Source: Rhizobiales bacterium TNE-4
GTDB taxonomy: Bacteria > Pseudomonadota > Alphaproteobacteria > Rhizobiales > Beijerinckiaceae
Direction of reading: 5' to 3'
Assembly (NCBI GenBank): GCA_019083985.1
Contig: JAHRCV010000002.1
Location: 555,001 to 619,000, forward strand
DNA length: 64,000 nucleotides
Shown here one piece after another: positions 34,887 to 43,242 of the stretch. Both the position numbers and the translations under genes were made by a program. The notes beneath the pieces were generated by a model. It made no database searches. It was not told the DNA's origin and was given only the letters and a program-made list of their open reading frames with translations. Each line of letters starts with the position of its first letter. The stretch's first letter is position 1.

Positions 34887-35818
34887 GATTGCCGCGCTGC
34901 GACGAAATCAGCCGCGACGGAGAGCGTTGCGGCTTTGTCGCCAAATGAGGCCAGCGCCGTTTTCGCCTCTTGTACCAACCGGTCACGTTCGGCTTTGGCC
35001 GCATCAAGGCCAAGAAATTCGACAAGCGTGGATTTACCACGCGCCTGATCCTTGCCCGTCGCTTTACCGAGCGTTGCCGCATCGGCCTCAACATCGAGAA
35101 TATCGTCAGCGATTTGAAATGCCGCGCCGATCGCATGGCCATAGGCCCGCAACGCTTTGCGTTGATCGGGCGATGCATCAGCGACGATCGCCCCGGCTTC
35201 TGCCGAGAATGCGATCAGCGCACCCGTCTTCATCGCCTGCAATCGCCGCGTTTCAGCAACATTGAGCGATTGCCGCTGGCCCTTGTCGTAGCGGCCTTCG
35301 GCTTCGAGATCGAGCGCCTGCCCGCCCGCCATGCCGCCGAGGCCCGAGGATCGTGCGAGCCCAAGCACGAGTTCGGCGCGCAGGCGCGGATCAGCATGGG
35401 TCGCCTCATCGGCCAAGACATCGAACGCATAGGTCAGCAGCGCATCGCCAGCGAGGATCGCCATTGCATCGTCGAACACACGGTGCAGCGTCGGACGGCC
35501 GCGCCGGAGATCATCATTGTCCATCGCTGGCAAATCATCATGTGCGAGTGAATAGCAGTGCAGCATCTCCACCGCACAGGCGACGCGCATCGCCGCATCA
35601 GGATTGCCACCGCACAAGGCCGCGCTTTCGAGGACGAGCACCGGCCGCAACCGCTTGCCCCCGCCCAGGACGGCGTAACGCATCGCTTCCATGAGGCGGG
35701 CTGGGCGAGCCAACTCGCCGGGGCGGGTCGCATCGTCCAGCAATGCCGCGAGCGCTTGCTCCACGGCCGCGGCATGAGCGGCAAGCCGGTTCTTGAAATC
35801 GGGGGTGTGGGGCGGCAT
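34883..35818 (-). CDS. ispA: Polyprenyl synthetase (farnesyl/geranylgeranyl diphosphate synthase)
   Basis: The 311-residue enzyme condenses isopentenyl diphosphate with allylic diphosphates. It has KRLRPVLVLES, the first Asp-rich motif DDLPAMDNDDLRRGRPT and the second Asp-rich motif QIADDILDVEAD, plus GGQALDLEAEG. The segment LHCYSLAHDDLP before the first motif is typical of bacterial FPP synthases (IspA). ATG at 35818 (MPPHTPDFKNRL) is the natural start; the open frame upstream is out of family. It is the first gene of a run with DUF1345 and HdeD genes. Chain length (C15 or C20) is not certain from sequence. Confidence 0.88.
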   Translation of the reverse strand: MPPHTPDFKNRLAAHAAAVEQALAALLDDATRPGELARPARLMEAMRYAVLGGGKRLRPVLVLESAALCGGNPDAAMRVACAVEMLHCYSLAHDDLPAMDNDDLRRGRPTLHRVFDDAMAILAGDALLTYAFDVLADEATHADPRLRAELVLGLARSSGLGGMAGGQALDLEAEGRYDKGQRQSLNVAETRRLQAMKTGALIAFSAEAGAIVADASPDQRKALRAYGHAIGAAFQIADDILDVEADAATLGKATGKDQARGKSTLVEFLGLDAAKAERDRLVQEAKTALASFGDKAATLSVAADFVAARQS

Positions 35819-36029
35819 GAACGATCCCGAAATGAGGGGTTCGCGACGGAATCGCCCGCGATACGGCCCTTTAGCGAGGGCATGAAACAAAGGCAGGCCC
35901 GCTTTGGCAAGGGTGCGCACAAAAGCCGCCCCAAGGCCTTTGCATTCGGGCCCAATCCCTGTATAAGCCCGGCTTCCCAATTCCACGCGGCTGGCCGACC
36001 GGGTCCCGCGACACCGACCGGAGAGTTCC

Positions 36030-36215
36030 ATGGCCGTTCCGAAGCGCAAAACCTCGCCGATGAAGCGCGGTTTCCGCCGTTCCGCCGACGCACTCGCCGC
36101 CCCGACCTATGTCGAAGACAAGGATTCGGGCGAGCTGCGCCGTCCCCACCACGTTGATCTGAAGACCGGCATGTATCGCGGCCGCCAGATCCTCAAGGTG
36201 AAGTCGAAGGACTGA
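36030..36215 (+). CDS. rpmF: 50S ribosomal protein L32
   Basis: The 61-residue basic protein is L32: [22 protein letters not shown] at the start and [17 protein letters not shown] at the end. It lacks the zinc-binding Cys of some bacterial L32 forms, as is usual in Alphaproteobacteria. It is divergent from the polyprenyl synthase gene (211 bp between starts) and followed 51 bp downstream by a strong terminator, so it is probably monocistronic. Confidence 0.97.
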   Translation: MAVPKRKTSPMKRGFRRSADALAAPTYVEDKDSGELRRPHHVDLKTGMYRGRQILKVKSKD

Positions 36216-36530
36216 GCTAGACTGTCATGTCGAGGTGCCGCGCGCGGCACCGTCGCAGTCGATCCGAGGCGCCCCTTCCGGGCGCCTTTTCTTTTGGCCG
36301 GTCCACCCATAGCCCTGCCAGCACCTGCGCGACGAAATCCGCCCGCGGCCAGCGCATGGGACGCTCAGCTGGTTTGGACCGATTGGAGGCAAGCGGCGAA
36401 TGCATGCGGATCCTGCAACGGAAAGTTCACGCTAATTCTGCCCCGCAACCAGCAATAGACGTGCCGTAACGCCGCCTTAACCGGGCTCAGTCACTCTCAG
36501 GCCGCGATCTGAAGAGCGGGCGGCAGACAT
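36216..36530. other. Intergenic stretch with the rpmF terminator
   Basis: About 315 bases between rpmF and the EAL-domain gene. They contain the terminator at 36267-36295 and a second short inverted repeat near 36236-36250 (GTGCCGCGCGCGGCAC). The remaining 235 bases have no convincing gene; they should include the promoter of the EAL gene, for which I see no clear consensus. Confidence 0.5.
36267..36295 (+). terminator. Rho-independent terminator of rpmF
   Basis: AGGCGCCC at 36267-36274 pairs with GGGCGCCT at 36280-36287 around a CTTCC loop, followed by TTTCTTTT. It is a strong stem with a near-perfect T-run. Confidence 0.9.
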
Positions 36531-38105
36531 TTGGCCGGAACCAAGCACCATCAGGCCGGCGCCAAACGCGTGCGGCCCTTGCGAACCCGGTTGGTGAAGC
36601 CGCGCCCGGTTGCGGAAACCATTAGCTATCGCTGGGACTTGGCTGATGATCGTCTGCTGTGGGGCACGGGGGCGGCACGCTTCTTTGGTCTCCCCGGCAT
36701 GGCGCGCCTCAAGACCGGCAATGCCTTTGCCCAGCGCCTGACGGGCTCGCCGGGGCAATCCCGCGCTCATGCGGTTCTGTTCACGAATGAGACGGATGAG
36801 GGCTTTGGCGTCCCATATCGGGCCGTTTATGGCTTCGCCCGCACCGATGGATCGATCCTCTGGATTGAGGACACAGGTCGATGGTTCGCTGGCCGCAATG
36901 GCCGCCCGGCGCGTGCCGAGGGTCTTGTCCGCCGTGGTGCTGAACCGCCATCCCTCGCCGCTGGCCAGCTTGAGGTCGATTTCTTGGCAATGCTGGGGCG
37001 AGACTTCAAATCCCTTCCCCCGCAAGCTGAAGCCGCCCTGTTTGCTTTTGCCCTGCCTGGCCCCGATCCCGTGGCGCCGGAATGGCTGGCGAGCCTGCGG
37101 CGCTATGCCCGCATTGGCGATCGGGCTGGAACGGTCGGCGCGATGCTGGTTTTGTTTGCCCGCTCCTGCCCTGCCTCTTCCATCGAGGGCGCGAAAAGCC
37201 GAATCGCCAGCGCGCTGTCACGCGAGGCGGATCTCCCCGTCAACGCAACGGCGCTTTGCATCCCGCGTGATGCCAAACACCCCATCGAAGCCTTGCAGAA
37301 GGTCGAACGCCATTTGGCGCGACCGGAGACAGGCCCCGATCCGTTGACGCGCGCGCTCAATGCGCTCAACACCCGCACCCTTGCGATGGCGCTGCAGCCG
37401 ATTGTTGCTGCGGGATCGCGTGCACCTGTGTTTTACGAAGCGTTGGCACGCATCCCGGACGGCGCGGGTGGCGAGGAAACAACGCAAGACTTGGTGGCCG
37501 CGCTCGAAGCGCACGGCTCGATCGCGTTGCTTGATCACCGCATGTTATCGCTCGCGATTGATGCGTTAGAAACCGATCCCACCCTTCATCTGGCACTCAA
37601 TGTTGCACCGCGTTCGCTTGCTGATCCCGACTGGTTTCGCTACGCCGAAGTGCGGCTGTCACGCCGCCCGGATCTAGCGAGCCGCCTGCTCTTCGAGATC
37701 ACCGAACAGGCCGAATTGAGCCAACTCGCCTACACACAGCCACAGATCATGGCCCTCCACACATGGGGTGGAAAACTCGCAATTGACGATTTCGGCATGG
37801 GACGCACATCGCTGCGTCATTTAAATCTCTTGCCGATCGAGACTATCAAAATTGCCGGTAACTTCGTTCAAAATCTGATGCGCTCAATTGAGGATCGTCA
37901 ATTCGTCAGCGCGATGATTGGCCTTGCGCAACAATGCGGAATGAAGACTGTCGCCGAATGGGTTGAAGACGAGCCAACGGCCCGCTTCTTGGAAAAATGT
38001 GGGGTCGACTTCATGCAAGGCCGCTTGTTCGGCGCCGCTGAAATCAGACCCGTCTTACATCAGACGCCCCGCGACGCGGCGCGCCGCGCCTCAGCTGTGG
38101 GATAA
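36531..38105 (+). CDS. EAL-domain protein with PAS-like N-terminus
   Basis: The 524-residue protein probably degrades or senses cyclic di-GMP. Residues ~30-135 look like a PAS fold (SYRWDLADDRLLWGTGAARFFGLP and ILWIEDTGRWF). Residues ~150-265 resemble a decayed GGDEF domain with no GGDEF motif. Residues 283-510 are an EAL domain with EAL at 303-305, Asn357, Glu392, Asp419-Asp420, Lys440, Glu476, Glu479 and Gln496. The Asp of the usual KID motif is Ala442, and loop 6 reads DDFGMGRTSL. Activity may be reduced. The start is uncertain: TTG 36531 or GTG 36570. Its end overlaps the convergent phaR by 15 bp. Confidence 0.85.
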   Translation: MAGTKHHQAGAKRVRPLRTRLVKPRPVAETISYRWDLADDRLLWGTGAARFFGLPGMARLKTGNAFAQRLTGSPGQSRAHAVLFTNETDEGFGVPYRAVYGFARTDGSILWIEDTGRWFAGRNGRPARAEGLVRRGAEPPSLAAGQLEVDFLAMLGRDFKSLPPQAEAALFAFALPGPDPVAPEWLASLRRYARIGDRAGTVGAMLVLFARSCPASSIEGAKSRIASALSREADLPVNATALCIPRDAKHPIEALQKVERHLARPETGPDPLTRALNALNTRTLAMALQPIVAAGSRAPVFYEALARIPDGAGGEETTQDLVAALEAHGSIALLDHRMLSLAIDALETDPTLHLALNVAPRSLADPDWFRYAEVRLSRRPDLASRLLFEITEQAELSQLAYTQPQIMALHTWGGKLAIDDFGMGRTSLRHLNLLPIETIKIAGNFVQNLMRSIEDRQFVSAMIGLAQQCGMKTVAEWVEDEPTARFLEKCGVDFMQGRLFGAAEIRPVLHQTPRDAARRASAVG

Positions 38106-38666
38106 TTTGTCGAGACGCTTCTGCATCTCGTCGAGCTGCTGCTTGAGCGTATCGATATCGCCTTTATCCTGTGGTGCCGTAGCCGCGGCCGTGCCCGCCG
38201 CCAGACCAAACGGCGTGAACATCTTCAACGCATCGCGGAACATCGTCATGTTCTTCTGCACCTGATCTTCCATCGCTTGGATGACATCGGTGCCGAACGT
38301 CGACTGCATCTGCTCACGGAATTTCTGCTGGTTCTGCGCGAGCGATTGGATCGAATATTCGAGATAGCTCGGCACCAGGGCCTGCATGCTATCGCCATAA
38401 TAGGAAATGAGCTGGCGTAGGAATGCGACGGGAAGAAGATTTTGCCCCGTCTTGCCTTCCTGTTCGAAGATGATCTGCGTGAGCACCGAGCGCGTGATGT
38501 CTTCGCCCGTCTTGGCATCGAAAACCGCGAACTCCTCGCCCGCTTTCACCATCGAAGCGAGATCGTCCAGCGTCACATAGGTGCTCGTGCCCGTATGGTA
38601 GAGGCGCCGGTTCGCGTATTTCTTGATGGTGATGGGCTTGCGGGTCGCATTTGTCTCTTCGGCCAT
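38091..38666 (-). CDS. phaR: Polyhydroxyalkanoate synthesis repressor PhaR
   Basis: PhaR binds both PHB granules and DNA. It represses phasin and sometimes its own gene until polymer is present. The 191-residue protein has the N-terminal PHB/PHA_DNA_bind segment ITIKKYANRRLYHTGTSTYVTLDDLASMVKAGE, which includes the conserved YANRRLY. The accumulation-regulatory region QIIFEQEGKTGQNLLPVAFLRQLISYYGDSMQALVPSYLE follows, and then a coiled-coil tail (DIDTLKQQLDEMQKRLDKL). It is divergent from phaA, the usual rhizobial arrangement. Its end overlaps the EAL gene by 15 bp. Confidence 0.96.
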   Translation of the reverse strand: MAEETNATRKPITIKKYANRRLYHTGTSTYVTLDDLASMVKAGEEFAVFDAKTGEDITRSVLTQIIFEQEGKTGQNLLPVAFLRQLISYYGDSMQALVPSYLEYSIQSLAQNQQKFREQMQSTFGTDVIQAMEDQVQKNMTMFRDALKMFTPFGLAAGTAAATAPQDKGDIDTLKQQLDEMQKRLDKLSHS

Positions 38667-38904
38667 GGGCTCAAGCTTCCTCGTTTTTGGCGAGCGTCAT
38701 CCTCGCTTGGTTCGACTTTAGGCAAATTTGTGCAAAGCGAAAACCCCTTTTGCGGGCGGCCCCACCTTGGGTGGCGAACCAAAGGCTAAGGCGAAAAGAA
38801 GCCCTTGAGCCTTGACGCTTGAAGAGGCGGCGTCGAAAACTGGCGAGGAGACATATGCCGGGCCAATTCTGGCCGGGCCAGCAGGAAAATTGGGAGAAAA
38901 CACC

Positions 38905-40083
38905 ATGGCTGAGAACGATATTGTGATTGTCAGCGCAACCCGGACCCCGGTTGGCTCATTCAGCGGCGCCCTGAGCCCGCTCCCGGCGCACGAATTGGGT
39001 GCGATTGCCGTAAAGTCAGCCATCGAAAAAGCCGGCGTGAAGGCGGACGAAGTCGACGAAGTCATCCTCGGGCAGATCCTCACCGCCGGTCAGGGCCAGA
39101 ACCCGGCGCGTCAAGCTGCGATGAAAGCCGGTGTGCCGCAGGAAAAGACGGCTTGGAACCTCAACCAATTGTGCGGCTCGGGCCTGCGCGCCGTCGCGCT
39201 CGGCATGCAGCAGATCGCCAATGGCGACGCCAAGATCATCGTCGCTGGCGGCCAGGAATCCATGTCGAATTCGCAGCACGCTGCCTTCCTGCGCAACGGC
39301 CAGAAGATGGGCGAGATGAAGCTTCTCGACACCATGCTGCGCGACGGCCTCCTCGATGCCTTCCACGGCTATCACATGGGCAACACTGCCGAGAACATCG
39401 CCACCAAATGGCAGATCTCGCGCGATGAACAGGATGCCTTCGCTGTCGCGTCGCAGAACAAGGCGGAAGCCGCGCAGAAATCCGGCAAGTTCAAAGAAGA
39501 AATCACGCCCGTCACGGTCTCGACCCGCAAGGGCGACATCGTCGTCGATCAGGACGAATATATCCGCCACGGCACCACGCTCGACAGCGTCGGCAAGCTG
39601 AAGCCGGCCTTCTCAAAGGAAGGAACTGTGACCGCAGGCAATGCCTCGGGCATCAATGATGGCGCTGCGGCTGTTGTCCTGATGACGGCTGGCGAAGCCA
39701 AGAAGCGCGGCCTGACACCGCTCGCGACCATTAAGGCGTGGGCGACGGCTGGCGTCGATCCGGCGATCATGGGCTCGGGCCCGATCCCGGCATCGCGCAA
39801 GGCGTTGGAGAAGGCCGGTTGGAAAGTCTCCGATCTTGATTTGATCGAAGCCAATGAAGCGTTTGCTGCCCAAGCCATTGCCGTCAACAAGGACATGGGC
39901 TGGGACACCAACAAGGTGAACGTCAATGGCGGCGCGATCGCCATCGGCCATCCGATCGGCGCATCAGGGGCACGCGTTCTTGTCACGTTGCTCCATGAAA
40001 TGAAGCGGCGCGATGCGAAGAAAGGCCTCGCCACACTCTGCATCGGCGGCGGCATGGGCATCGCCCTCTGCGTCGAACGCTAA
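38905..40083 (+). CDS. phaA: Acetyl-CoA C-acetyltransferase (beta-ketothiolase)
   Basis: PhaA joins two acetyl-CoA to acetoacetyl-CoA, the first step of PHB synthesis. The 392-residue thiolase has the nucleophile Cys90 in [12 protein letters not shown], then [18 protein letters not shown], the histidine motif [10 protein letters not shown] and the second Cys in [11 protein letters not shown]. The start at 38905 has GGGAG eight to nine bases upstream and gives [17 protein letters not shown]; the frame is open for 31 codons before it without similarity. phaB lies 97 bp downstream, beyond a hairpin with a T-run. Confidence 0.96.
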   Translation: MAENDIVIVSATRTPVGSFSGALSPLPAHELGAIAVKSAIEKAGVKADEVDEVILGQILTAGQGQNPARQAAMKAGVPQEKTAWNLNQLCGSGLRAVALGMQQIANGDAKIIVAGGQESMSNSQHAAFLRNGQKMGEMKLLDTMLRDGLLDAFHGYHMGNTAENIATKWQISRDEQDAFAVASQNKAEAAQKSGKFKEEITPVTVSTRKGDIVVDQDEYIRHGTTLDSVGKLKPAFSKEGTVTAGNASGINDGAAAVVLMTAGEAKKRGLTPLATIKAWATAGVDPAIMGSGPIPASRKALEKAGWKVSDLDLIEANEAFAAQAIAVNKDMGWDTNKVNVNGGAIAIGHPIGASGARVLVTLLHEMKRRDAKKGLATLCIGGGMGIALCVER

Positions 40084-40090
40084 AATCAGG

Positions 40091-40120
40091 AGAGCGCCGC
40101 TGAAAAGCGGCGCTCTTTTT
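40091..40120 (+). terminator. Hairpin with T-run between phaA and phaB
   Basis: AGAGCGCCGCT (40091-40101) pairs perfectly with AGCGGCGCTCT (40106-40116) around GAAA, followed by TTTTCTTT. It has the form of an intrinsic terminator. Because phaB follows 61 bp later, it may set the ratio of phaA to phaB messages rather than stop all transcription. Confidence 0.9.
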
Positions 40121-40180
40121 CTTTCATCGATTTATCAAGAAATGACCGGTCGCAAATGACCGACAAAAGGGGAAACGACC

Positions 40181-40906
40181 ATGGCTAGAACGGCTCTCGT
40201 CACTGGGGGAACACGCGGTATCGGCGCATCGATTGCAAAGGCGTTGAAAGCGGCCGGCTACACGGTGGCAGTCAATTATGGCGGCAACGATGAGGCGGCA
40301 GCAAAGTTCACCGCTGAGACAGGCATCAAATCCTTCAAATGGGATGTGGGTGATTATGATGCATGCGCTGCCGGCATCGCCAAGGTAACGGCCGAGATCG
40401 GCCCGATCGACGTGCTCGTCAACAATGCTGGCATCACGCGCGATGGCATGTTCCACAAAATGACGAAGGATCAATGGTCCGCCGTCATCCGCACCAATCT
40501 CGACTCGCTGTTCAACATGACCCGCCCGGTGTGGGAAGGCATGCGCGATCGCTCTTTCGGCCGCATCATCGTCATTTCGTCGGTGAACGGACAAAAAGGC
40601 CAGATGGGCCAAGTGAATTACTCGGCTGCGAAAGCTGGCGATATTGGTTTCGTGAAAGCCCTCGCGCAGGAAGGCGCGGCCAAGGGCATCACCGTCAACG
40701 CGATTTGCCCGGGCTATATCGGCACGGAAATGGTGATGGCGATTGATGAGAACGTGTTGAAGACACGCATCCTGCCGCAGATCCCGGTGGGTCGCCTTGG
40801 CACACCGGAAGAAATCGGCCGCTGCGTTGTGTTCCTTGCGGGCGACGATGCCGGTTTCATCACCGGTTCAACGCTCTCGGCCAATGGCGGCCAGAACATG
40901 GCGTGA
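40181..40906 (+). CDS. phaB: Acetoacetyl-CoA reductase
   Basis: PhaB reduces acetoacetyl-CoA to (R)-3-hydroxybutyryl-CoA with NADPH, supplying the monomer for PHB synthase. The 241-residue SDR protein has TALVTGGTRGIGASIAKAL, LVNNAGITRD, the catalytic Ser/Tyr/Lys in SSVNGQKGQMGQVNYSAAKAG, and the terminal STLSANGGQNM typical of PhaB. No phaC (PHB synthase) is in the window; in this order it often lies elsewhere. AAGGGG precedes the ATG at 40181. Confidence 0.96.
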   Translation: MARTALVTGGTRGIGASIAKALKAAGYTVAVNYGGNDEAAAKFTAETGIKSFKWDVGDYDACAAGIAKVTAEIGPIDVLVNNAGITRDGMFHKMTKDQWSAVIRTNLDSLFNMTRPVWEGMRDRSFGRIIVISSVNGQKGQMGQVNYSAAKAGDIGFVKALAQEGAAKGITVNAICPGYIGTEMVMAIDENVLKTRILPQIPVGRLGTPEEIGRCVVFLAGDDAGFITGSTLSANGGQNMA

Positions 40907-40931
40907 TGCCAACGCATCATCACTGAATTGC

Positions 40932-40965
40932 AAAAGGGCTCCGCGAGGAGCCCTTTTTGTTTTTG
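40932..40965 (+). terminator. Rho-independent terminator of phaB
   Basis: AAAAGGGCTCC (40932-40942) pairs with GGAGCCCTTTT (40947-40957) around GCGA, followed by TGTTTTT. It lies 25 bp after phaB and ends that transcript. Confidence 0.92.
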
Positions 40966-40975
40966 CTGAACGAGG

Positions 40976-41093
40976 CCCTCATGGTGAGGAGCTGCGAAGC
41001 GGCGTCTCGAACCACGAGCACGTGGTTCATGCATTCAGAAAAATCCCTCGTCCTTCGAGACGCGATGCTTCGCATCGCTCCTCAGGATGAGGG
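40976..41093. repeat. Intergenic double-hairpin inverted repeat
   Basis: Two arms of about 45 bases (40976-41018 and 41047-41093) are near-perfect inverted copies of each other: CCCTCAT-GGTGAGGAGC... and, read on the minus strand, CCCTCAT-CCTGAGGAGC.... Each arm is itself a hairpin: GGT/ACC pairs in the left arm (40983-40985 with 41011-41013) and CCT/AGG pairs in the right. The form resembles the interspersed palindromic repeats of many alphaproteobacterial genomes (a CTTCGAGACG...CTCCTCAGGATGAGG type motif). It lies between phaB and the convergent htpX. Its function is unknown; it may be mobile or act in mRNA ends. Confidence 0.8.
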
Positions 41094-41104
41094 ATAGCAA
41101 AGCC

Positions 41105-42085
41105 TCACCCCCACGGCCCCTTGCGCCGCTGGGTCGGAAAGCCCTCCGGCAAAAAACTCGCTCCGCGTTGTGCGCCACCCCATGGGCCGCCGGTAGATGC
41201 CGCCTGCGCACCGCCACCATAGCCACCCTCGCGGATGCCCATGGCCTGAGCTTGCTCAACCAAAGCAGCGACGCGATTGTGCGTGTTCGGATGCGTCGAA
41301 AACAGATTATCCATCCGCGCGCCCGACAAGGGATTGATGATGAAGAGCGGCGCTGTGGCGGGGTTATATTCGGCACGCGCATTTTGGATCGCATGGACAC
41401 CTTGCTCAAGCCGTTGCAAACCGGACGCAAGCCACAGCGGATTGCCAACGATCTCGCCACCAAGCCGGTCGGCCGCATATTCGCGCGTGCGCGAGATCAT
41501 CATCTGCACAACCATGGCGGCGAGAGGCGCCAAGATCATCAGCGCGAGCGAGGCAATGATGCCCGAGCCCTGATTGTTGTTCTCACGGCTACCAGAGAAG
41601 AACATGCCGAAATTCGCGATCATCGAAATCGCACCCGCCACCGTCGCCGTGATCGTCATGATGAGCGTGTCGCGGTTCTTGATATGCGCGAGCTCATGCG
41701 CGATCACGCCTGCGACTTCCTCGCGGCTCATCAGATTGAGAAGACCCGTATTGACGGCGACTGCCGCATTCTCAGGATTGCGCCCGGTTGCAAAAGCGTT
41801 CGGCTGATCTTCATGAATGATGTAGAGGCGCGGCATGGGGATCCCAGCGCGCGCTGCCATCTGCTCGGTCATGCTGTACAAATCCGGCGCGGTCGTCCGG
41901 TCGACCTCCTGCGCGCCATACATGCCCAGAAGCATGCGGTCGGAATTCCAATAGGCGAAGAGATTGGTCGCCGCCGCAATGACGAGCGCCAGCAGCATGC
42001 CGGACTGTCCACCGAGCATGAAGCCTACTGCCATGAAGAGACCCGTCAGGCCGGCCAGCAGCAAAGCGGTTTTCGCGTAGTTCAT
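41105..42085 (-). CDS. htpX: Membrane zinc metalloprotease HtpX
   Basis: HtpX degrades damaged membrane proteins at the inner membrane. The 326-residue M48 peptidase has two N-terminal helices ([18 protein letters not shown] and [18 protein letters not shown]), the zinc motif HELAH in [14 protein letters not shown] near residue 129, two further helices, and the third ligand region [12 protein letters not shown]. The Gly-rich tail ([18 protein letters not shown]) is typical of rhizobial HtpX. Conserved [19 protein letters not shown] precedes the active site. The start lies 220 bp from the next gene. Confidence 0.95.
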   Translation of the reverse strand: MNYAKTALLLAGLTGLFMAVGFMLGGQSGMLLALVIAAATNLFAYWNSDRMLLGMYGAQEVDRTTAPDLYSMTEQMAARAGIPMPRLYIIHEDQPNAFATGRNPENAAVAVNTGLLNLMSREEVAGVIAHELAHIKNRDTLIMTITATVAGAISMIANFGMFFSGSRENNNQGSGIIASLALMILAPLAAMVVQMMISRTREYAADRLGGEIVGNPLWLASGLQRLEQGVHAIQNARAEYNPATAPLFIINPLSGARMDNLFSTHPNTHNRVAALVEQAQAMGIREGGYGGGAQAASTGGPWGGAQRGASFLPEGFPTQRRKGPWG

Positions 42086-42305
42086 CCATCCACCTCCGGC
42101 CGGAACGGTCCCGTCCCGGCTTCCGGAAATGTGGGGACCGGATGGGCAGAGGGCAAGCCCGACCTACGCGGCGAAGAGACGCGAACGGGCGATGCTGAGC
42201 GAGACGGCCGCCCCTGTCATGGCACGCGCATGGCGGGGCAGATCGATCTGGATGCGGTGACCTTCTTCGGGCAGCGCTACGCGGCAAGCCCGTCGATCAG
42301 TCGGC

Positions 42306-43241
42306 TCAGACCCCGTCGGCGCCTGCACCACACACAAGGGCGCAGATTCGTTCGCCCGGTCGGAAGCTCATCCGGCCGCTACGCAAAGCAGCGAGCGACG
42401 CCGCACCCGAGAGATCGGTTGCCAGACCAAATTCGAACCAGAGGCTTTTGGCAGCCTCTTCCATCTCTTCGTCTGAGACGAGGATCATATCGTCGATCTT
42501 GTCACGTACATGGGCAAAAAGGGCTTCATCGGTGCGCCGCGAGGCCATGGTGGCAACCTTCGTCGTCACCGCATCAAGCGTCACAACATGGCCAGCATCC
42601 AACGAGGCTTTCAGCGTCGGCGCGCCGACGGGCTCAATCCCAATGATCCGAATACTCGGCTTCTTCGCCTTCATCGCCGTCGCCATGCCCGTGATGAGGC
42701 CGCCGCCACCAATCGCGATCAAAACGGTATCAACGTCAGGCATATCATCAAGCACTTCGAGACCGAGTGTGCCCTGACCTGCCACCACCAGCGGATCGGC
42801 AAAAGGATGCACATAGGCCGCGCCCGTTTCACGGGCGAAGGCGAGCGCTGCTTCATTCGCCTCGTCGAACACTGAACCGACAATCTGCACATCGGCGTTC
42901 CAACCACGCAGCTTGGCGACCTTATCGGGCACCACGGATGATGGCAGATAAATCGTCGTCTTCACGCCGGCGACATAGCCGGTGCGCGCCATTGCGAGCC
43001 CATGATTGCCACCTGATGCAGTGACAAGACCCTTGGCGATCTGCTTGGGCGACAGCGTGAGCACTTTGTTCATCGCGCCACGCGCTTTGAATGAACCTGT
43101 CACCTGCAGGGACTCAATTTTCAACGTGACATCGAGCGGTGCAAGCCCATTGCGCATCTGCGTCGCCGGCATCATCGGCGTATGGCGTACTTTGCCCTTG
43201 ATGCGCGTACGCGCAGCCAAGACGTCTTCAAGCGTGATCAT
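42306..43241 (-). CDS. PLP-dependent threonine/serine dehydratase family (EutB-like)
   Basis: The 311-residue protein has the fold-type II PLP pattern. The Schiff-base Lys is in VTGSFKARGAMNKV, ASGGNHGLAMA is the phosphate-side loop, and GGGGLITGMA binds the cofactor phosphate. It lacks the regulatory ACT domain of biosynthetic IlvA. The next upstream gene is a DoeB-like deacylase, and the same pair occurs in ectoine utilisation operons, where EutB is this kind of enzyme. The likely reaction is dehydration/deamination of a hydroxy-amino acid released by the deacylase. The ATG at 43241 is one base past the deacylase stop. It is the last gene of the minus-strand cluster. Confidence 0.87.
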   Translation of the reverse strand: MITLEDVLAARTRIKGKVRHTPMMPATQMRNGLAPLDVTLKIESLQVTGSFKARGAMNKVLTLSPKQIAKGLVTASGGNHGLAMARTGYVAGVKTTIYLPSSVVPDKVAKLRGWNADVQIVGSVFDEANEAALAFARETGAAYVHPFADPLVVAGQGTLGLEVLDDMPDVDTVLIAIGGGGLITGMATAMKAKKPSIRIIGIEPVGAPTLKASLDAGHVVTLDAVTTKVATMASRRTDEALFAHVRDKIDDMILVSDEEMEEAAKSLWFEFGLATDLSGAASLAALRSGRMSFRPGERICALVCGAGADGV

Positions 43242-43242
43242 G

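Noticed and set aside
38731-38745. CAAATTTG and TTTGTGCAAA near 38731-38745 as a PhaR operator
   Set aside because: The position between phaR and phaA is right, but these short AT palindromes are too common and I could not match a certain PhaR consensus.
42086-42305. Possible small gene between htpX and the dehydratase gene
   Set aside because: No frame there has a good start, ribosome-binding site or recognisable sequence; it is treated as intergenic.
41087-42646. Long plus-strand open frame (519 codons) opposite htpX and the dehydratase
   Set aside because: It lies antisense to two clear genes, its translation is Arg/His-rich and low in hydrophobic segments, and it matches no family. It is a GC-bias shadow.
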